From: an uncultured Clostridium sp.
GTDB lineage: Bacteria > Bacillota > Clostridia > TANB77 > CAG-508
Length of the DNA stretch: 33,040 nucleotides
Assembly (NCBI GenBank): GCA_900554635.1
Contig: USHY01000012.1
Span: 1-33,040 of the forward strand
Direction: 5' to 3'
In this document: in pieces, positions 8,372 to 16,610 of the stretch
Layout of the letters: each line of letters opens with the position of its first letter
Position numbering within the stretch: position 1 is the first letter of the stretch
Position numbers and translations under genes: made by a program
Notes under the pieces: generated by a model
The model's database searches: none
Seen by the model: only the letters and a program-made list of their open reading frames with translations
What the model was told of the DNA's origin: nothing

Positions 8372-9692
8372 AAATCAATTGATTATGAGTATTATTAGCA
8401 TACCTTGTACTTTCTTAGAGGTTTATCTATATATGCAAATTTTTACTACAATTCTGAAAATAGAAACAGACAAAAAGAAAAAACTTATATTTGTTGTTTT
8501 ATATTCCATTGTGGCTTTATTAAATACTTACTTTGGAGTTATGCCATTTAATACATTTATTAATGCTATTGCATTGCCTCTGTTTATTTTGATAATATTT
8601 AAAACAACTATTTTAAAAGCTTTCCTAGGTGAAATCATTACTTACTTTGTTGTAATATTAATAAGTGTATCATTATTGCCACTTTATACAAAAACATTGA
8701 ATATAGCTACTTCTGCAACTACAACTATTCCGGTATATAAATTGGGTTTTTCACTTGCATTTTATAGTTTCTTATTTTTTATTTACAAATTTTGCAAACA
8801 TTTTGATATAAATATATCTGATTTTGATAAAATAAAAGGGAAAAATGAAATAGTACTCATACTTAATTTTATAGTTGGTTCACTCGCTATTGGGTTTGAA
8901 TATTTTATACTTTTCAATTACATTGACTATATTCCAAACTTCTTGGTATTTATGGGCTTATTTATACTTCTTGTATATTTTTCACTAAACATATTAAGTT
9001 TGTTTAGAACTAAAAAATTAGAAGCAACTACTCAAAGCCTAGAAGAACAGAAATTAGTAAACCAAACTTTAAACACATTACATGATAACATTAGAGGTTT
9101 TAAGCATGACTTCAACAATATTGTTCAAGCCATTGGTGGTTACCTTGGAACAAATAATATTGAAGGATTAAAATCATATTACAAAGATTTACTTGAAGAA
9201 TGTCATCTAAATAATAACTTATCTGTTCTAAACCCTGAACTAATAAATAACTCTGCAATATATAGTTTATTATGTGATAAACATTGTAAATGCCAAGAAT
9301 TACATATAAACCTTAACCTTGATATCTTGTGTGACCTAAGTAATTTAAACATAAAAATGTATGAACTTTCAAGAATACTTGGAATCCTTTGTGATAATGC
9401 CATTGATGCCGCTTCTCATTGTGAGAAAAAGATTGTAAATATCACATTCAAAAAAGATAAGAAAAATAATGCTAACTTAATTATTATTCAAAACACTTAT
9501 GCAAACAAAAATGTTAATATAGATAGAATTTTTGAAAAAGGTTTTACTTCTAAAGATGAAGTCGATAATAAACATAGCCATGGTCTAGGTTTATGGGAAG
9601 TAAGAAAATATTTAAGTAAAAGCAAAAACTTGGATTTATATACCACAAAAAATGATGAATTTTTTTCGCAACAATTTGAAATATATAATTAA
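8331..9692 (+). CDS. agrC: AgrC-type peptide-sensing histidine kinase
   Basis: This 453-residue membrane sensor kinase has six hydrophobic segments in roughly the first 220 residues, as in AgrC. A cytoplasmic linker leads to the HPK10-type H box FKHDFNNIVQ, with phosphoacceptor His near residue 261. The C-terminal ATPase domain has the N box CDNAIDAA and a glycine-rich segment HSHGLGLWEVRKYL. ATG at 8331 follows GGAGG by about 10 nt and lies inside the agrA reading frame. A strong terminator follows at 9697..9733. The likely ligand is the cyclic peptide made from the AgrD gene encoded convergently just downstream. It has no in-frame CGG. Confidence 0.92.
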   Translation: METMHMFWNALTSENQLIMSIISIPCTFLEVYLYMQIFTTILKIETDKKKKLIFVVLYSIVALLNTYFGVMPFNTFINAIALPLFILIIFKTTILKAFLGEIITYFVVILISVSLLPLYTKTLNIATSATTTIPVYKLGFSLAFYSFLFFIYKFCKHFDINISDFDKIKGKNEIVLILNFIVGSLAIGFEYFILFNYIDYIPNFLVFMGLFILLVYFSLNILSLFRTKKLEATTQSLEEQKLVNQTLNTLHDNIRGFKHDFNNIVQAIGGYLGTNNIEGLKSYYKDLLEECHLNNNLSVLNPELINNSAIYSLLCDKHCKCQELHINLNLDILCDLSNLNIKMYELSRILGILCDNAIDAASHCEKKIVNITFKKDKKNNANLIIIQNTYANKNVNIDRIFEKGFTSKDEVDNKHSHGLGLWEVRKYLSKSKNLDLYTTKNDEFFSQQFEIYN

Positions 9693-9696
9693 TTTA

Positions 9697-9733
9697 TGTA
9701 GTCTAGGTTGTACACTCCCTAGACTACATTTTT
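9697..9733 (+). terminator. terminator between agrC and agrD (convergent)
   Basis: An 11-bp perfect stem (9697..9707 with 9718..9728) is followed by five T on the plus strand. It ends the agrA-agrC transcript and lies just beyond the agrD stop on the other strand. Confidence 0.85.
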
Positions 9734-9736
9734 ATG

Positions 9737-9856
9737 CTAATCTTTTTTTATTAGTGATGCTGGCATTTTTGGTTGGTGCCAATTAATTAGTACAAAAGAT
9801 GCTGTGTTTGTGCTTCTTGCATATTTTTCAGCTATTTTTGCTAATAATTTTAACAT
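9737..9856 (-). CDS. agrD: AgrD-like cyclic autoinducer peptide precursor (39 aa)
   Basis: This 39-codon gene begins at ATG 9856 behind AAGGAGG, 54 nt after agrB. The peptide has an amphipathic N-terminal leader (MLKLLAKIAEKYARS), a short core (NTASFVLINW), and the acidic/proline-rich recognition tail HQPKMPASLIKKD typical of AgrD proteins, where AgrB cleaves. The core contains no cysteine. The only plausible ring-forming residue is Ser20, so a lactone rather than a thiolactone is expected. If cleavage falls before His27, the ring S-F-V-L-I-N-W has seven members, larger than the five of staphylococcal peptides. The exact mature peptide is inferred. Confidence 0.85.
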   Translation of the reverse strand: MLKLLAKIAEKYARSTNTASFVLINWHQPKMPASLIKKD

Positions 9857-9910
9857 TGAAATCCCTCCTTTTTTCATTATTTTTATATATGTATCCTTAT
9901 AAAGTACAAA

Positions 9911-10534
9911 TTAAGGTTTGTTGTTCATTCTATATGCTTCTTCATATCCATACTTGTTTCCAGCTATTCTGTACATAACTTTTGTTGTTGAAATGGTTTG
10001 AAAAAGTACTCCAAACAAAAGTATATTTGCTATTATCCTGCTACTAATAGTTACTGCTACAATAATCATTATTGACATTATTATATATGATAATACCTTT
10101 TTTATTTTCCTTTCTTTCTTCCTTAAAATTGGTACATCTTCAGTATCTGCTGGTGCATACCAAGTAATCATAAGCATTGAAAATCCCCATATTAAGATCG
10201 CTAATAAATATGTAACTTTTTTTTCAATTAATACATATTTTCCAATTAATGCTATGCTTATATAGAAAATTGATGTAGCTAAAACGCATTTTACATGTGT
10301 TTTAAAGTGTGCCCCTCCAACTACAGCTCTGTATGGTGTTATTAGTAATATAGTCAATAGTACTAAATCCAATACTCCTGAAACCCAAGCCAAAAATAAT
10401 ACTATAAATGTTTTTGGAACTTCACCAATTGCTAGTTGTAAACCATAATTTATAACCTCTGCTCTTTCATCATCTATCTCCGGCATTTTTTTTCGTATTC
10501 TTAATGTCAATTTGTTACAGAGTGTTTCTACCAT
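9911..10534 (-). CDS. agrB: AgrB-type peptide-processing membrane endopeptidase
   Basis: It cleaves the C-terminal tail of AgrD and cyclises the peptide at the membrane. The protein has 207 residues and multiple hydrophobic segments. The catalytic pair lies in GGAHFKTHVKC: His and Cys are seven residues apart, as His77 and Cys84 are in Staphylococcus aureus AgrB. I chose ATG 10534, just after GAGGTGAGG, over an in-frame GTG at 10543 that would overlap the ribosome site. agrD follows on the same strand. The agrBD pair is convergent to agrA-agrC rather than in the usual single BDCA operon. Confidence 0.92.
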   Translation of the reverse strand: MVETLCNKLTLRIRKKMPEIDDERAEVINYGLQLAIGEVPKTFIVLFLAWVSGVLDLVLLTILLITPYRAVVGGAHFKTHVKCVLATSIFYISIALIGKYVLIEKKVTYLLAILIWGFSMLMITWYAPADTEDVPILRKKERKIKKVLSYIIMSIMIIVAVTISSRIIANILLFGVLFQTISTTKVMYRIAGNKYGYEEAYRMNNKP

Positions 10535-10595
10535 TATCCTCACCTCTGTTTTTCTTTCTCTTTGATGGTCTTATTTTATAATATATTTTTACATG

Positions 10596-10623
10596 TTGCA
10601 TATTTATTATATGAAATATGCAA
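10596..10623. repeat. 10-bp inverted repeat upstream of agrB
   Basis: TTGCATATTT and its complement AAATATGCAA flank eight bases (arms 10596..10605 and 10614..10623). It abuts a terminator and lies about 60 nt upstream of agrB, where the agrBD promoter should be. It could be an operator for AgrA or another regulator. I could not identify a convincing -35/-10 pair here. Confidence 0.45.
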
Positions 10624-10668
10624 AAATCCTATATGAAAACTTTTAAATTTGTTTTCATATAGGATTTT
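10623..10668 (-). terminator. strong hairpin terminator before agrB
   Basis: An 18-bp perfect stem (10623..10640 with 10651..10668) and a ten-base loop end in T5 on the minus strand. It lies downstream of the agrB promoter region only on the plus strand; on the minus strand it blocks read-through into agrBD from sequences to the right. Confidence 0.75.
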
Positions 10669-10695
10669 GAGTATTTGGTAAAATTTACATAATTA

Positions 10696-11556
10696 TTATG
10701 CTTCCCATCTTCCATATATTCCGCAAGGTAGCACTAGATTTGAATTTGCCATTGGTAAACCTATTTCACCTGATGTTATTTTCCCTTTAAATTGAGATAG
10801 ATTAAGTTTTAAAATATTGCTTAAAACTTCTGCAGATATACCAGTTGTGTATGAATTAATTAGAAAAAATAATGGTTCTTTGCTTAGAACTTTTGCACAT
10901 AATTCAACTAGCTCTGATATATTATTTTCAAATTGCCATACTTCGCCTGATGTTCCCCTTCCATAAGATGGTGGATCCATTATAATTGCATCATAAGTAT
11001 TTCCTCTTCTAATCTCTCTTTGAACGAATTTAATAACATCATCAACTATGTAACGAATTGGTTTATCCTTTAAACCTGATGAAGCTATGTTCTCTTTAGC
11101 CCATGCTACCATGCCTTTTGAGCTATCTACATGGCATACAGTTGCTCCGGCTGCTGTGCATGCAACTGTTGCTCCACCTGTGTATGCAAATAAGTTTAGT
11201 ACTTTTATATTTCTTTTTTCCTTCTTTATCTTGTCCATCATCCAATCCCAGTTTACTGCTTGTTCTGGGAAAAGGCCTGTATGTTTAAACCCCATTGGTT
11301 TAATGTTAAATGTTAAGTTTTTGTATCTTACTTGCCATGCCTCTGGAAGCCTTACTTTGTAGTCCCATGCTCCTCCACCTGTTTTGCTTCTATTATATTT
11401 TGCATCAGCTTTTTTCCATTTTTCAGGAAAGCTTTTGTTTTTCCATATAATTTGTGGATCTGGTCTTATAAGCACATATTTTCCCCATCTTTCTAATTTT
11501 TCTCCACTTGCCATGTCTATTATTTCATAATCTTTCCAATTTGTTGCTATGTTCAA
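10696..11556 (-). CDS. class I SAM-dependent (rRNA-type) methyltransferase
   Basis: This 286-residue protein has a Rossmann-fold SAM-binding site (VLNLFAYTGGATVAC), the acidic ribose-binding loop (VCHVDSSKGMVAWAKEN) and the catalytic motif DPPSYGRG. The layout matches COG1092 enzymes such as RlmI and RlmK, which methylate 23S rRNA cytosine or guanine, but it lacks an N-terminal PUA domain. The start codon appears to be TTG at 11556, eight nt after AAGGAG; no better ATG is available. It is the last gene of the hpt-uvrC-56aa group. It has no in-frame CGG. The exact RNA target is unknown. Confidence 0.85.
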   Translation of the reverse strand: MNIATNWKDYEIIDMASGEKLERWGKYVLIRPDPQIIWKNKSFPEKWKKADAKYNRSKTGGGAWDYKVRLPEAWQVRYKNLTFNIKPMGFKHTGLFPEQAVNWDWMMDKIKKEKRNIKVLNLFAYTGGATVACTAAGATVCHVDSSKGMVAWAKENIASSGLKDKPIRYIVDDVIKFVQREIRRGNTYDAIIMDPPSYGRGTSGEVWQFENNISELVELCAKVLSKEPLFFLINSYTTGISAEVLSNILKLNLSQFKGKITSGEIGLPMANSNLVLPCGIYGRWEA

Positions 11557-11569
11557 TTTTCTCTCTCCT

Positions 11570-11740
11570 TTATATCTTTTTTAATAAATTTACAAACGAA
11601 TATATTAAAACTGTATTTACTGTTGTGCATATTCCAAATAAAATTAAACCTATCATTATAATTTTACTTGTGAAGCTTGGCTTTTCTGGTACCTCTTCAA
11701 AATTATCACTCCAGCATTTTGTATCTGAAACATCCATCAT
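11570..11740 (-). CDS. small single-pass membrane protein (56 aa), unknown function
   Basis: The ORF begins ATG ATG at 11740 with GGGGGAA upstream and ends 13 nt before the methyltransferase start, whose ribosome site it overlaps closely. The product starts MMDVSDTKCWSDNFEEVPEK, an acidic hydrophilic N-terminus. One hydrophobic helix follows (IIMIGLILFGICTTVNTVLI) and then a basic tail, NLLKKI. This looks like an inner-membrane peptide with a cytoplasmic end. It lies 56 nt after uvrC on the same strand, so it is probably co-transcribed. I do not recognise the family. Confidence 0.6.
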   Translation of the reverse strand: MMDVSDTKCWSDNFEEVPEKPSFTSKIIMIGLILFGICTTVNTVLIYSFVNLLKKI

Positions 11741-11796
11741 ACATATTCCCCCTTACTTTTATTTATATTCAAGTAAGTGTTCATATATGATAATTT

Positions 11797-13585
11797 TTAA
11801 TCCAAAAATTCTTTGATATTTCTAGCTAAATCGGGATTTATTCCTTTTATTTTTGTTAATTCTTCTATATCTGCCTTTTTAATATTTTCTACGCTTCCAA
11901 AATGTTTTAAGAGTTCTTGTTTTTTCTTTTCTCCTACACCTGGAATATCATCTAATTTAGATTTAGTCGCTTCCTGCTCTCTTAATTTTCTGTTATATTC
12001 TATTGCTACATTATGCACTTCATCTTGCATTCTAGTTACAAAATTTAGCTGTTCTTCTGATAAAGTTATAACTTGTCTGTTCTCATCTATTAAGTTTTTT
12101 GTTTGATGTTTATCGTTTTTTACCATTCCGAAAACCGGAATTTCAAGGTTGTATTTTTGAATAGCCTTCTTAATTGCTCTTATTTGTGTTATTCCACCAT
12201 CTGCGAAAATTACATCTGGCAAATTTCCAAATCCGCCTTTTGGGTTATCTATTGAGTGTTTTAACCTTCTTGTTACAACCTCTTCTGTACACCTTGGGTC
12301 ATCTTGTGTAAATACTGTTTTTATTTTGAATCTACGGCTTAAATTTCTCTTTATAACTCCATCTATTGCTACACACATTCCTGCTACCATATAGTCTCCT
12401 GATAGGTTTGAAATATCAAAACACTCTATTTTTCTTGGAAGTTTTTCAATTTTTAATGCTTTTTTTAGTCCCAAAACCATGTCTTGTTTTTCTTTCGTTT
12501 TGTTTTCTAAAGTGATTTTTGCATTATTTACGCACATCTCCACAAACCTTAATTTTTCGCCTTTTTGAGGTGTTTTAAACTCTACTTTTTTTCCGGCTTT
12601 ATCTGTGAACAATTTTTCTAAAATTTCGCTATCTTTAATCTCTTCTTGAAGCATTATTTTGCTTGGGAATTCTAGTTTGTTCATGTAGTATTGCTTTACA
12701 AAATCAGAAAGTATTGTTTTTGTTTCTTCACCTTGCATGTTGTCTAAAAAATAATGTTCTCTTCCTATCATTTTGCTATTTCTAACAAAGAATATTTCTA
12801 CAACACAGTCAATTTCATTTTTATAAACACCTATAACATCTATTGCCTTTTCGTTTATATTTGAAACCTTTTGTTCTTGTGAAAATCTTTCTATTGCAGA
12901 TGCCCTATCTCTCAGTCTTGCTGCTGTTTCATAATCTTGCTTATCTGAAGCATCTTTCATTTCTTGCTTTATTTGTTTTACTATACTTTCTGTTTTTCCC
13001 TCTAAAAGCATTATAATCTGGTCTATTTGTTTTTTATAATCTTCTTTTGAAACATAATTAACACATGGTGCTAAACATCTCTTAATATGGTAATTTAAGC
13101 ATGCTCTTTTATTTGATTTAAAAGTTTTGCACTGCCTAATTTGGAACCTTTCCTTTATAAAGTTAATCATTTCCTTTGCTGCATAAGGATTAGCATAAGG
13201 GCCAAAATATCTTGAACCATCATTTTTTATGCTCCTTGTATAAAAAACATTTGGATAATCTGATTTTACATCTATTTTAATATATGGGTATGCTTTATCA
13301 TCTTTTAAAAGCACATTGAATTTGGGCATATTCTTTTTAATAAGATTACACTCTAAAATCAACGCTTCTGCTTCATTATCCACAACTATATATTCAAAGT
13401 GGTCTATTAATGAAACCATTTTTTGAATTCTGGCTGTTTTATTTGTTTTTCTAAAGTACCCGAGTCACTCTATTTTTTAGGGATACTGCTTTTCCTACAT
13501 AAATAATAGTGTCGTTTTTATCCCTCATAATATAAACTCCCGGTTTTGATGGGAGTTTTTTAAGTTCTGCGTTTATATTAAACAT
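11797..13585 (-). CDS. uvrC: excinuclease ABC subunit C, +1 shift at CGG
   Basis: UvrC makes both incisions in nucleotide excision repair with UvrAB. The N-terminal GIY-YIG domain begins at ATG 13585 (MFNINAELKKLPSKPGVYIM, IIYVGKAVSLKNRV). In frame 0 it stops after 43 codons: ACU CGG GUA CUU UAG. A +1 shift at the CGG (codon 42) gives RVT-G-YFRKTNKTARIQKMV and continues through the UvrB-binding UVR motif (ASDKQDYETAARLRDRA), the RNase H-like nuclease domain (CFDISNLSG, VFADGGITQI) and C-terminal helix-hairpin-helix motifs. The full length is 595 residues, normal for UvrC. The position matches V-R-S-Y-F in B. subtilis UvrC from memory. The start overlaps the hpt stop by 8 nt. Without recoding, only a useless 43-residue peptide would be made. 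Confidence 0.9.
13459..13462 (-). other. CGGG recoding site in uvrC
   Basis: The in-frame context is GUG ACU CGGG UAC UUU. Read as a quadruplet it gives V-T-G-Y-F in the GIY-YIG domain. Frame 0 has UAG two codons further on. This is the only site in the window with G as fourth base. Confidence 0.88.
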
Positions 13586-14105
13586 TTTCAAAATATCCTA
13601 TATATGGAAGATTTCTGTATTTTTCATCTACATCTAAGCCATAACCTACAACAAATTTATCTGGAATGTCAAAACCAACATAATCTGCATCTAGTTTGCA
13701 AACTCTTCTTTCTTTTTTATCTAGCATTGAACATATTTTAATACTTTTTGGTTCTTTGCTTTTTAGATATTCTTTTAAGTATGATAGAGTTCTTCCTGTA
13801 TCAACAATATCTTCAATAATAATAACATCTTTACCTTTTATATCACCTTGTAGGTCTACTTTCATTTCAATTACTCCTGTGCTATTTTGGCCATGATAAC
13901 TAGATACTCTAATAAATTCAAAATTAATATCACAAGGCATTTTTTTAGCTAGCTCAACAGTAAAAAATATTGAACCTTTTAAAATACAAATAAAAGTAAT
14001 TTCTTGTCCTTTGTAATCATTGTAAATTTGTTTTGCAAGTTCTTCTAATCTTTGTTGAATTTTCTCCTCGCTTATTAAAACTTTAACATTCTTTAAATCT
14101 TCCAT
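13578..14105 (-). CDS. hpt: hypoxanthine-guanine phosphoribosyltransferase
   Basis: It salvages hypoxanthine and guanine using PRPP. The 175-residue protein carries the PRPP-binding motif VIIIEDIVDTGRTL and the purine-binding C-terminal segment DYVGFDIPDKFVVGYGLD. I start it at ATG 14105 (MEDLKNVKVLISEE), after a GGGG-type ribosome site. The frame runs upstream, but that extension overlaps the promoter. Its last codons contain the uvrC ATG (AATGTTTAA), so uvrC translation is likely coupled to hpt. A consensus promoter lies at 14145..14173. It has no in-frame CGG. Confidence 0.95.
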   Translation of the reverse strand: MEDLKNVKVLISEEKIQQRLEELAKQIYNDYKGQEITFICILKGSIFFTVELAKKMPCDINFEFIRVSSYHGQNSTGVIEMKVDLQGDIKGKDVIIIEDIVDTGRTLSYLKEYLKSKEPKSIKICSMLDKKERRVCKLDADYVGFDIPDKFVVGYGLDVDEKYRNLPYIGYFENV

Positions 14106-14144
14106 TAATACTACCCCTTTTTTTGAAAAATAAGTTACTATTTT

Positions 14145-14173
14145 ATTATACACTCTTTCTAAACATTTGACAA
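14145..14173 (-). promoter_or_regulatory. sigma-A promoter of hpt-uvrC
   Basis: On the minus strand TTGTCA (14168..14173) and TATAAT (14145..14150) are separated by 17 nt, about 40 nt upstream of the hpt ATG. This excludes a start at the upstream end of the open frame. Confidence 0.85.
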
Positions 14174-14224
14174 GATTTTTCTGTAATATTTTTATCATTT
14201 TTTGCACAAAATAATGGTAAAATG

Positions 14225-14253
14225 TTGATATTTGCGCTATTTTATGGTATTAT
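14225..14253 (+). promoter_or_regulatory. promoter of pflB
   Basis: TTGATA (14225..14230) and TATTAT (14248..14253) are separated by 17 nt, with TGG directly before the -10 (extended -10). It is divergent from the hpt promoter. Confidence 0.7.
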
Positions 14254-14284
14254 AATTAATTGTGAAAAGGAGTGATTTATTTTT

Positions 14285-16522
14285 ATGAAATTCGATGAAT
14301 GGGAAGATTTCAATGGTGGAGAATGGAGACACGAAATTAATGTTAGAAACTTCATTCAAAAGAACTACACACCTTATGAAGGTAGTTCAGAATTTTTAGC
14401 TGGTCCTACAGAAAGAACTAAAAAGTTATGGGATACAGTTTTAGATTTGTATAAGAAAGAAAAAGATTCTAAGGGCGGTGTTTTAGATGTTGATGCTACT
14501 ACTGTTTCAACAATTACTAGCCATCCTGCTGGATATATTAATAAAGACTTAGAGCAAATCGTTGGTTTACAAACAGATAAACCTTTAAAAAGAGCCATTA
14601 TGCCTAATGGTGGTATTCGTATAGTTGAAAAATCTTGTGAAGCAATTGATGTAAAACTTTCACCAGAAGTTGAAACTATATTCAAAAATTATAGAAGAAC
14701 TCATAATGATGGAGTTTTCGCAGCTTATACTCCAGAGATAAGAGCTGCTAGAAGTTCTCATATTATAACAGGACTTCCAGATGGTTATGGTAGAGGAAGA
14801 ATTATAGGTGATTATAGAAGAATTGCTTTATATGGTATTGATGCTTTAATTAAAGACAAACAAGAAGTTATGCAATCTCTAGAAGTACCTTCTATTTACA
14901 CAGAAACAGTAAGAGACAGAGAAGAAGTTCATGACCAAATTGAAGCATTAAATGAATTAAAAGAAATGGCTGCTTCTTATGGATTTGATATATCTCGTCC
15001 AGCTGCAAATGCTAAAGAAGCTATTCAATGGGTATATTTTGGTTACTTAGGTTCAACAAAAGAACAAAATGGTGCTGCAATGAGCTTAGGTAGAACATCT
15101 ACCTTCTTAGATATCTATATTGAAAGAGATATCAAAAAAGGTATCTTAACTGAAGAAGAAGCTCAAGAATTAATGGATCATTTCGTTATGAAATTAAGAT
15201 TAATTAGATTCTTAAGAACACCTGAATACAATGAATTATTCAGTGGAGACCCAGTTTGGGTTACTGAAGGTATTGGTGGTATGGGAATTGATGGAAGAAC
15301 TTTAGTTACAAAAAACTCTTTCAGAATGTTACATTCACTTGTAAACTTAGGCCCTGCTCCAGAACCAAATATGACAGTTCTATGGTCTACAAGATTACCA
15401 GAAGGATTTAAAAAATATTGTACAAAATTATCTATTGAAACATCTTCAATTCAATATGAAAATGATGATTTAATGAGAGAATTCTGGGGAGATGATTATT
15501 CAATTGCATGTTGCGTTTCAGCTATGAGAACAGGTAAACAAATGCAATTCTTTGGTGCTAGATGTAACTTAGCAAAAACATTACTATACGCTATAAATGG
15601 TGGTAGAGATGAATTAACAGGAAAACAAGTTGCTTCAAAATTTGAACCTATTCGTTCTGAATATCTAGATTATGATGAAGTTATGGAAAAATTTGATAAC
15701 ATGATGGATTGGGTTGCAAGAGTTTATATAAATGCATTAAATATCATCCACTTCATGCACGATAGATATTCTTATGAAAAACTAGAAATGGCTTTACATG
15801 ACCAAAATATTTTAAGAACTATGGCTTGTGGTATCGCTGGTTTATCAGTTGTTGCAGATTCACTTTCAGCTATCAAATATGCTAAAGTAAAAGTAATCAG
15901 AGATGAAACAGGTTTAGCTGTTGATTACCAAGTTGAAGGAGATTTCCCAAAATACGGTAATGATGATGACAGAGTTGATAATATTGCAATTGAAGTAGTT
16001 AAGAGATTTATATATAAATTAAGAAAACAAAAAACATATAGAAATTCAAAACCAACTCTATCAATTCTTACAATAACATCAAATGTTGTTTATGGTAAGA
16101 AAACAGGTAATACACCAGATGGCAGAAAATCAGGAGCTCCATTTGGACCAGGTGCAAACCCTCTACATGGTAGAGATACACACGGTGCTTTAGCTGTATT
16201 AAATACAATTGCTAAGTTACCTTATACTTATGCAGAAGATGGTATTTCTTACACATTTGCCATAACACCAAAAGCATTAGGAAAAGATGAAGATTCAAGA
16301 ATCGCAAACTTAACAGCCTTACTAGATGGATACTTTGCAAAACGTAGCCACCATGTAAATGTTAATGTTTTCGATAGAGCATTATTAATTGATGCTATGG
16401 AACACCCTGAAAAATATCCTCAACTTACAATAAGAGTTTCAGGATATGCTGTAAATTTCGTAAAATTAACAAGAGAGCAACAATTAGATGTTATCAATCG
16501 TACAATACAAGAAAGTATTTAA
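14285..16522 (+). CDS. pflB: formate C-acetyltransferase (pyruvate formate-lyase)
   Basis: This glycyl-radical enzyme converts pyruvate and CoA to acetyl-CoA and formate in anaerobic metabolism. The 745-residue protein has the adjacent catalytic cysteines in SIACCVSAM and the radical glycine in RVSGYAVNF near the C-terminus. GNTPDGRKSGAPFGPGANP is a further family signature. The start is ATG at 14285 behind AAAAGGAG. Codons look more regular and purine-biased than in the neighbours (many GAA, AAA, GGT), as expected for a highly expressed gene. It has three CGG trinucleotides out of frame (inside GGC GGT, TAC GGT and CAC GGT) and none in frame. Its activase is encoded directly downstream. Confidence 0.98.
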   Translation: MKFDEWEDFNGGEWRHEINVRNFIQKNYTPYEGSSEFLAGPTERTKKLWDTVLDLYKKEKDSKGGVLDVDATTVSTITSHPAGYINKDLEQIVGLQTDKPLKRAIMPNGGIRIVEKSCEAIDVKLSPEVETIFKNYRRTHNDGVFAAYTPEIRAARSSHIITGLPDGYGRGRIIGDYRRIALYGIDALIKDKQEVMQSLEVPSIYTETVRDREEVHDQIEALNELKEMAASYGFDISRPAANAKEAIQWVYFGYLGSTKEQNGAAMSLGRTSTFLDIYIERDIKKGILTEEEAQELMDHFVMKLRLIRFLRTPEYNELFSGDPVWVTEGIGGMGIDGRTLVTKNSFRMLHSLVNLGPAPEPNMTVLWSTRLPEGFKKYCTKLSIETSSIQYENDDLMREFWGDDYSIACCVSAMRTGKQMQFFGARCNLAKTLLYAINGGRDELTGKQVASKFEPIRSEYLDYDEVMEKFDNMMDWVARVYINALNIIHFMHDRYSYEKLEMALHDQNILRTMACGIAGLSVVADSLSAIKYAKVKVIRDETGLAVDYQVEGDFPKYGNDDDRVDNIAIEVVKRFIYKLRKQKTYRNSKPTLSILTITSNVVYGKKTGNTPDGRKSGAPFGPGANPLHGRDTHGALAVLNTIAKLPYTYAEDGISYTFAITPKALGKDEDSRIANLTALLDGYFAKRSHHVNVNVFDRALLIDAMEHPEKYPQLTIRVSGYAVNFVKLTREQQLDVINRTIQESI

Positions 16523-16523
16523 T

Positions 16524-16553
16524 TTGTAAGCTTTTTATATAATGTGGTATAAT
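16524..16553 (+). promoter_or_regulatory. promoter of pflA
   Basis: TTGTAA (16524..16529) and TATAAT (16548..16553) are separated by 18 nt with TGG before the -10. pflA can thus be transcribed independently of pflB. Confidence 0.7.
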
Positions 16554-16582
16554 ATATGTAGGGGTTATTTTCCCCTACATAT
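16554..16582 (+). terminator. hairpin in the pflB-pflA gap / pflA 5' leader
   Basis: An 11-bp perfect stem (16554..16564 with 16572..16582) has a seven-base loop and is followed by TTTATTTTC. It begins about where the pflA promoter would start transcription. It may attenuate read-through from pflB or stabilise the pflA leader. Confidence 0.5.
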
Positions 16583-16610
16583 TTATTTTCAAGAAAGGAG
16601 TTTTTTAAAA

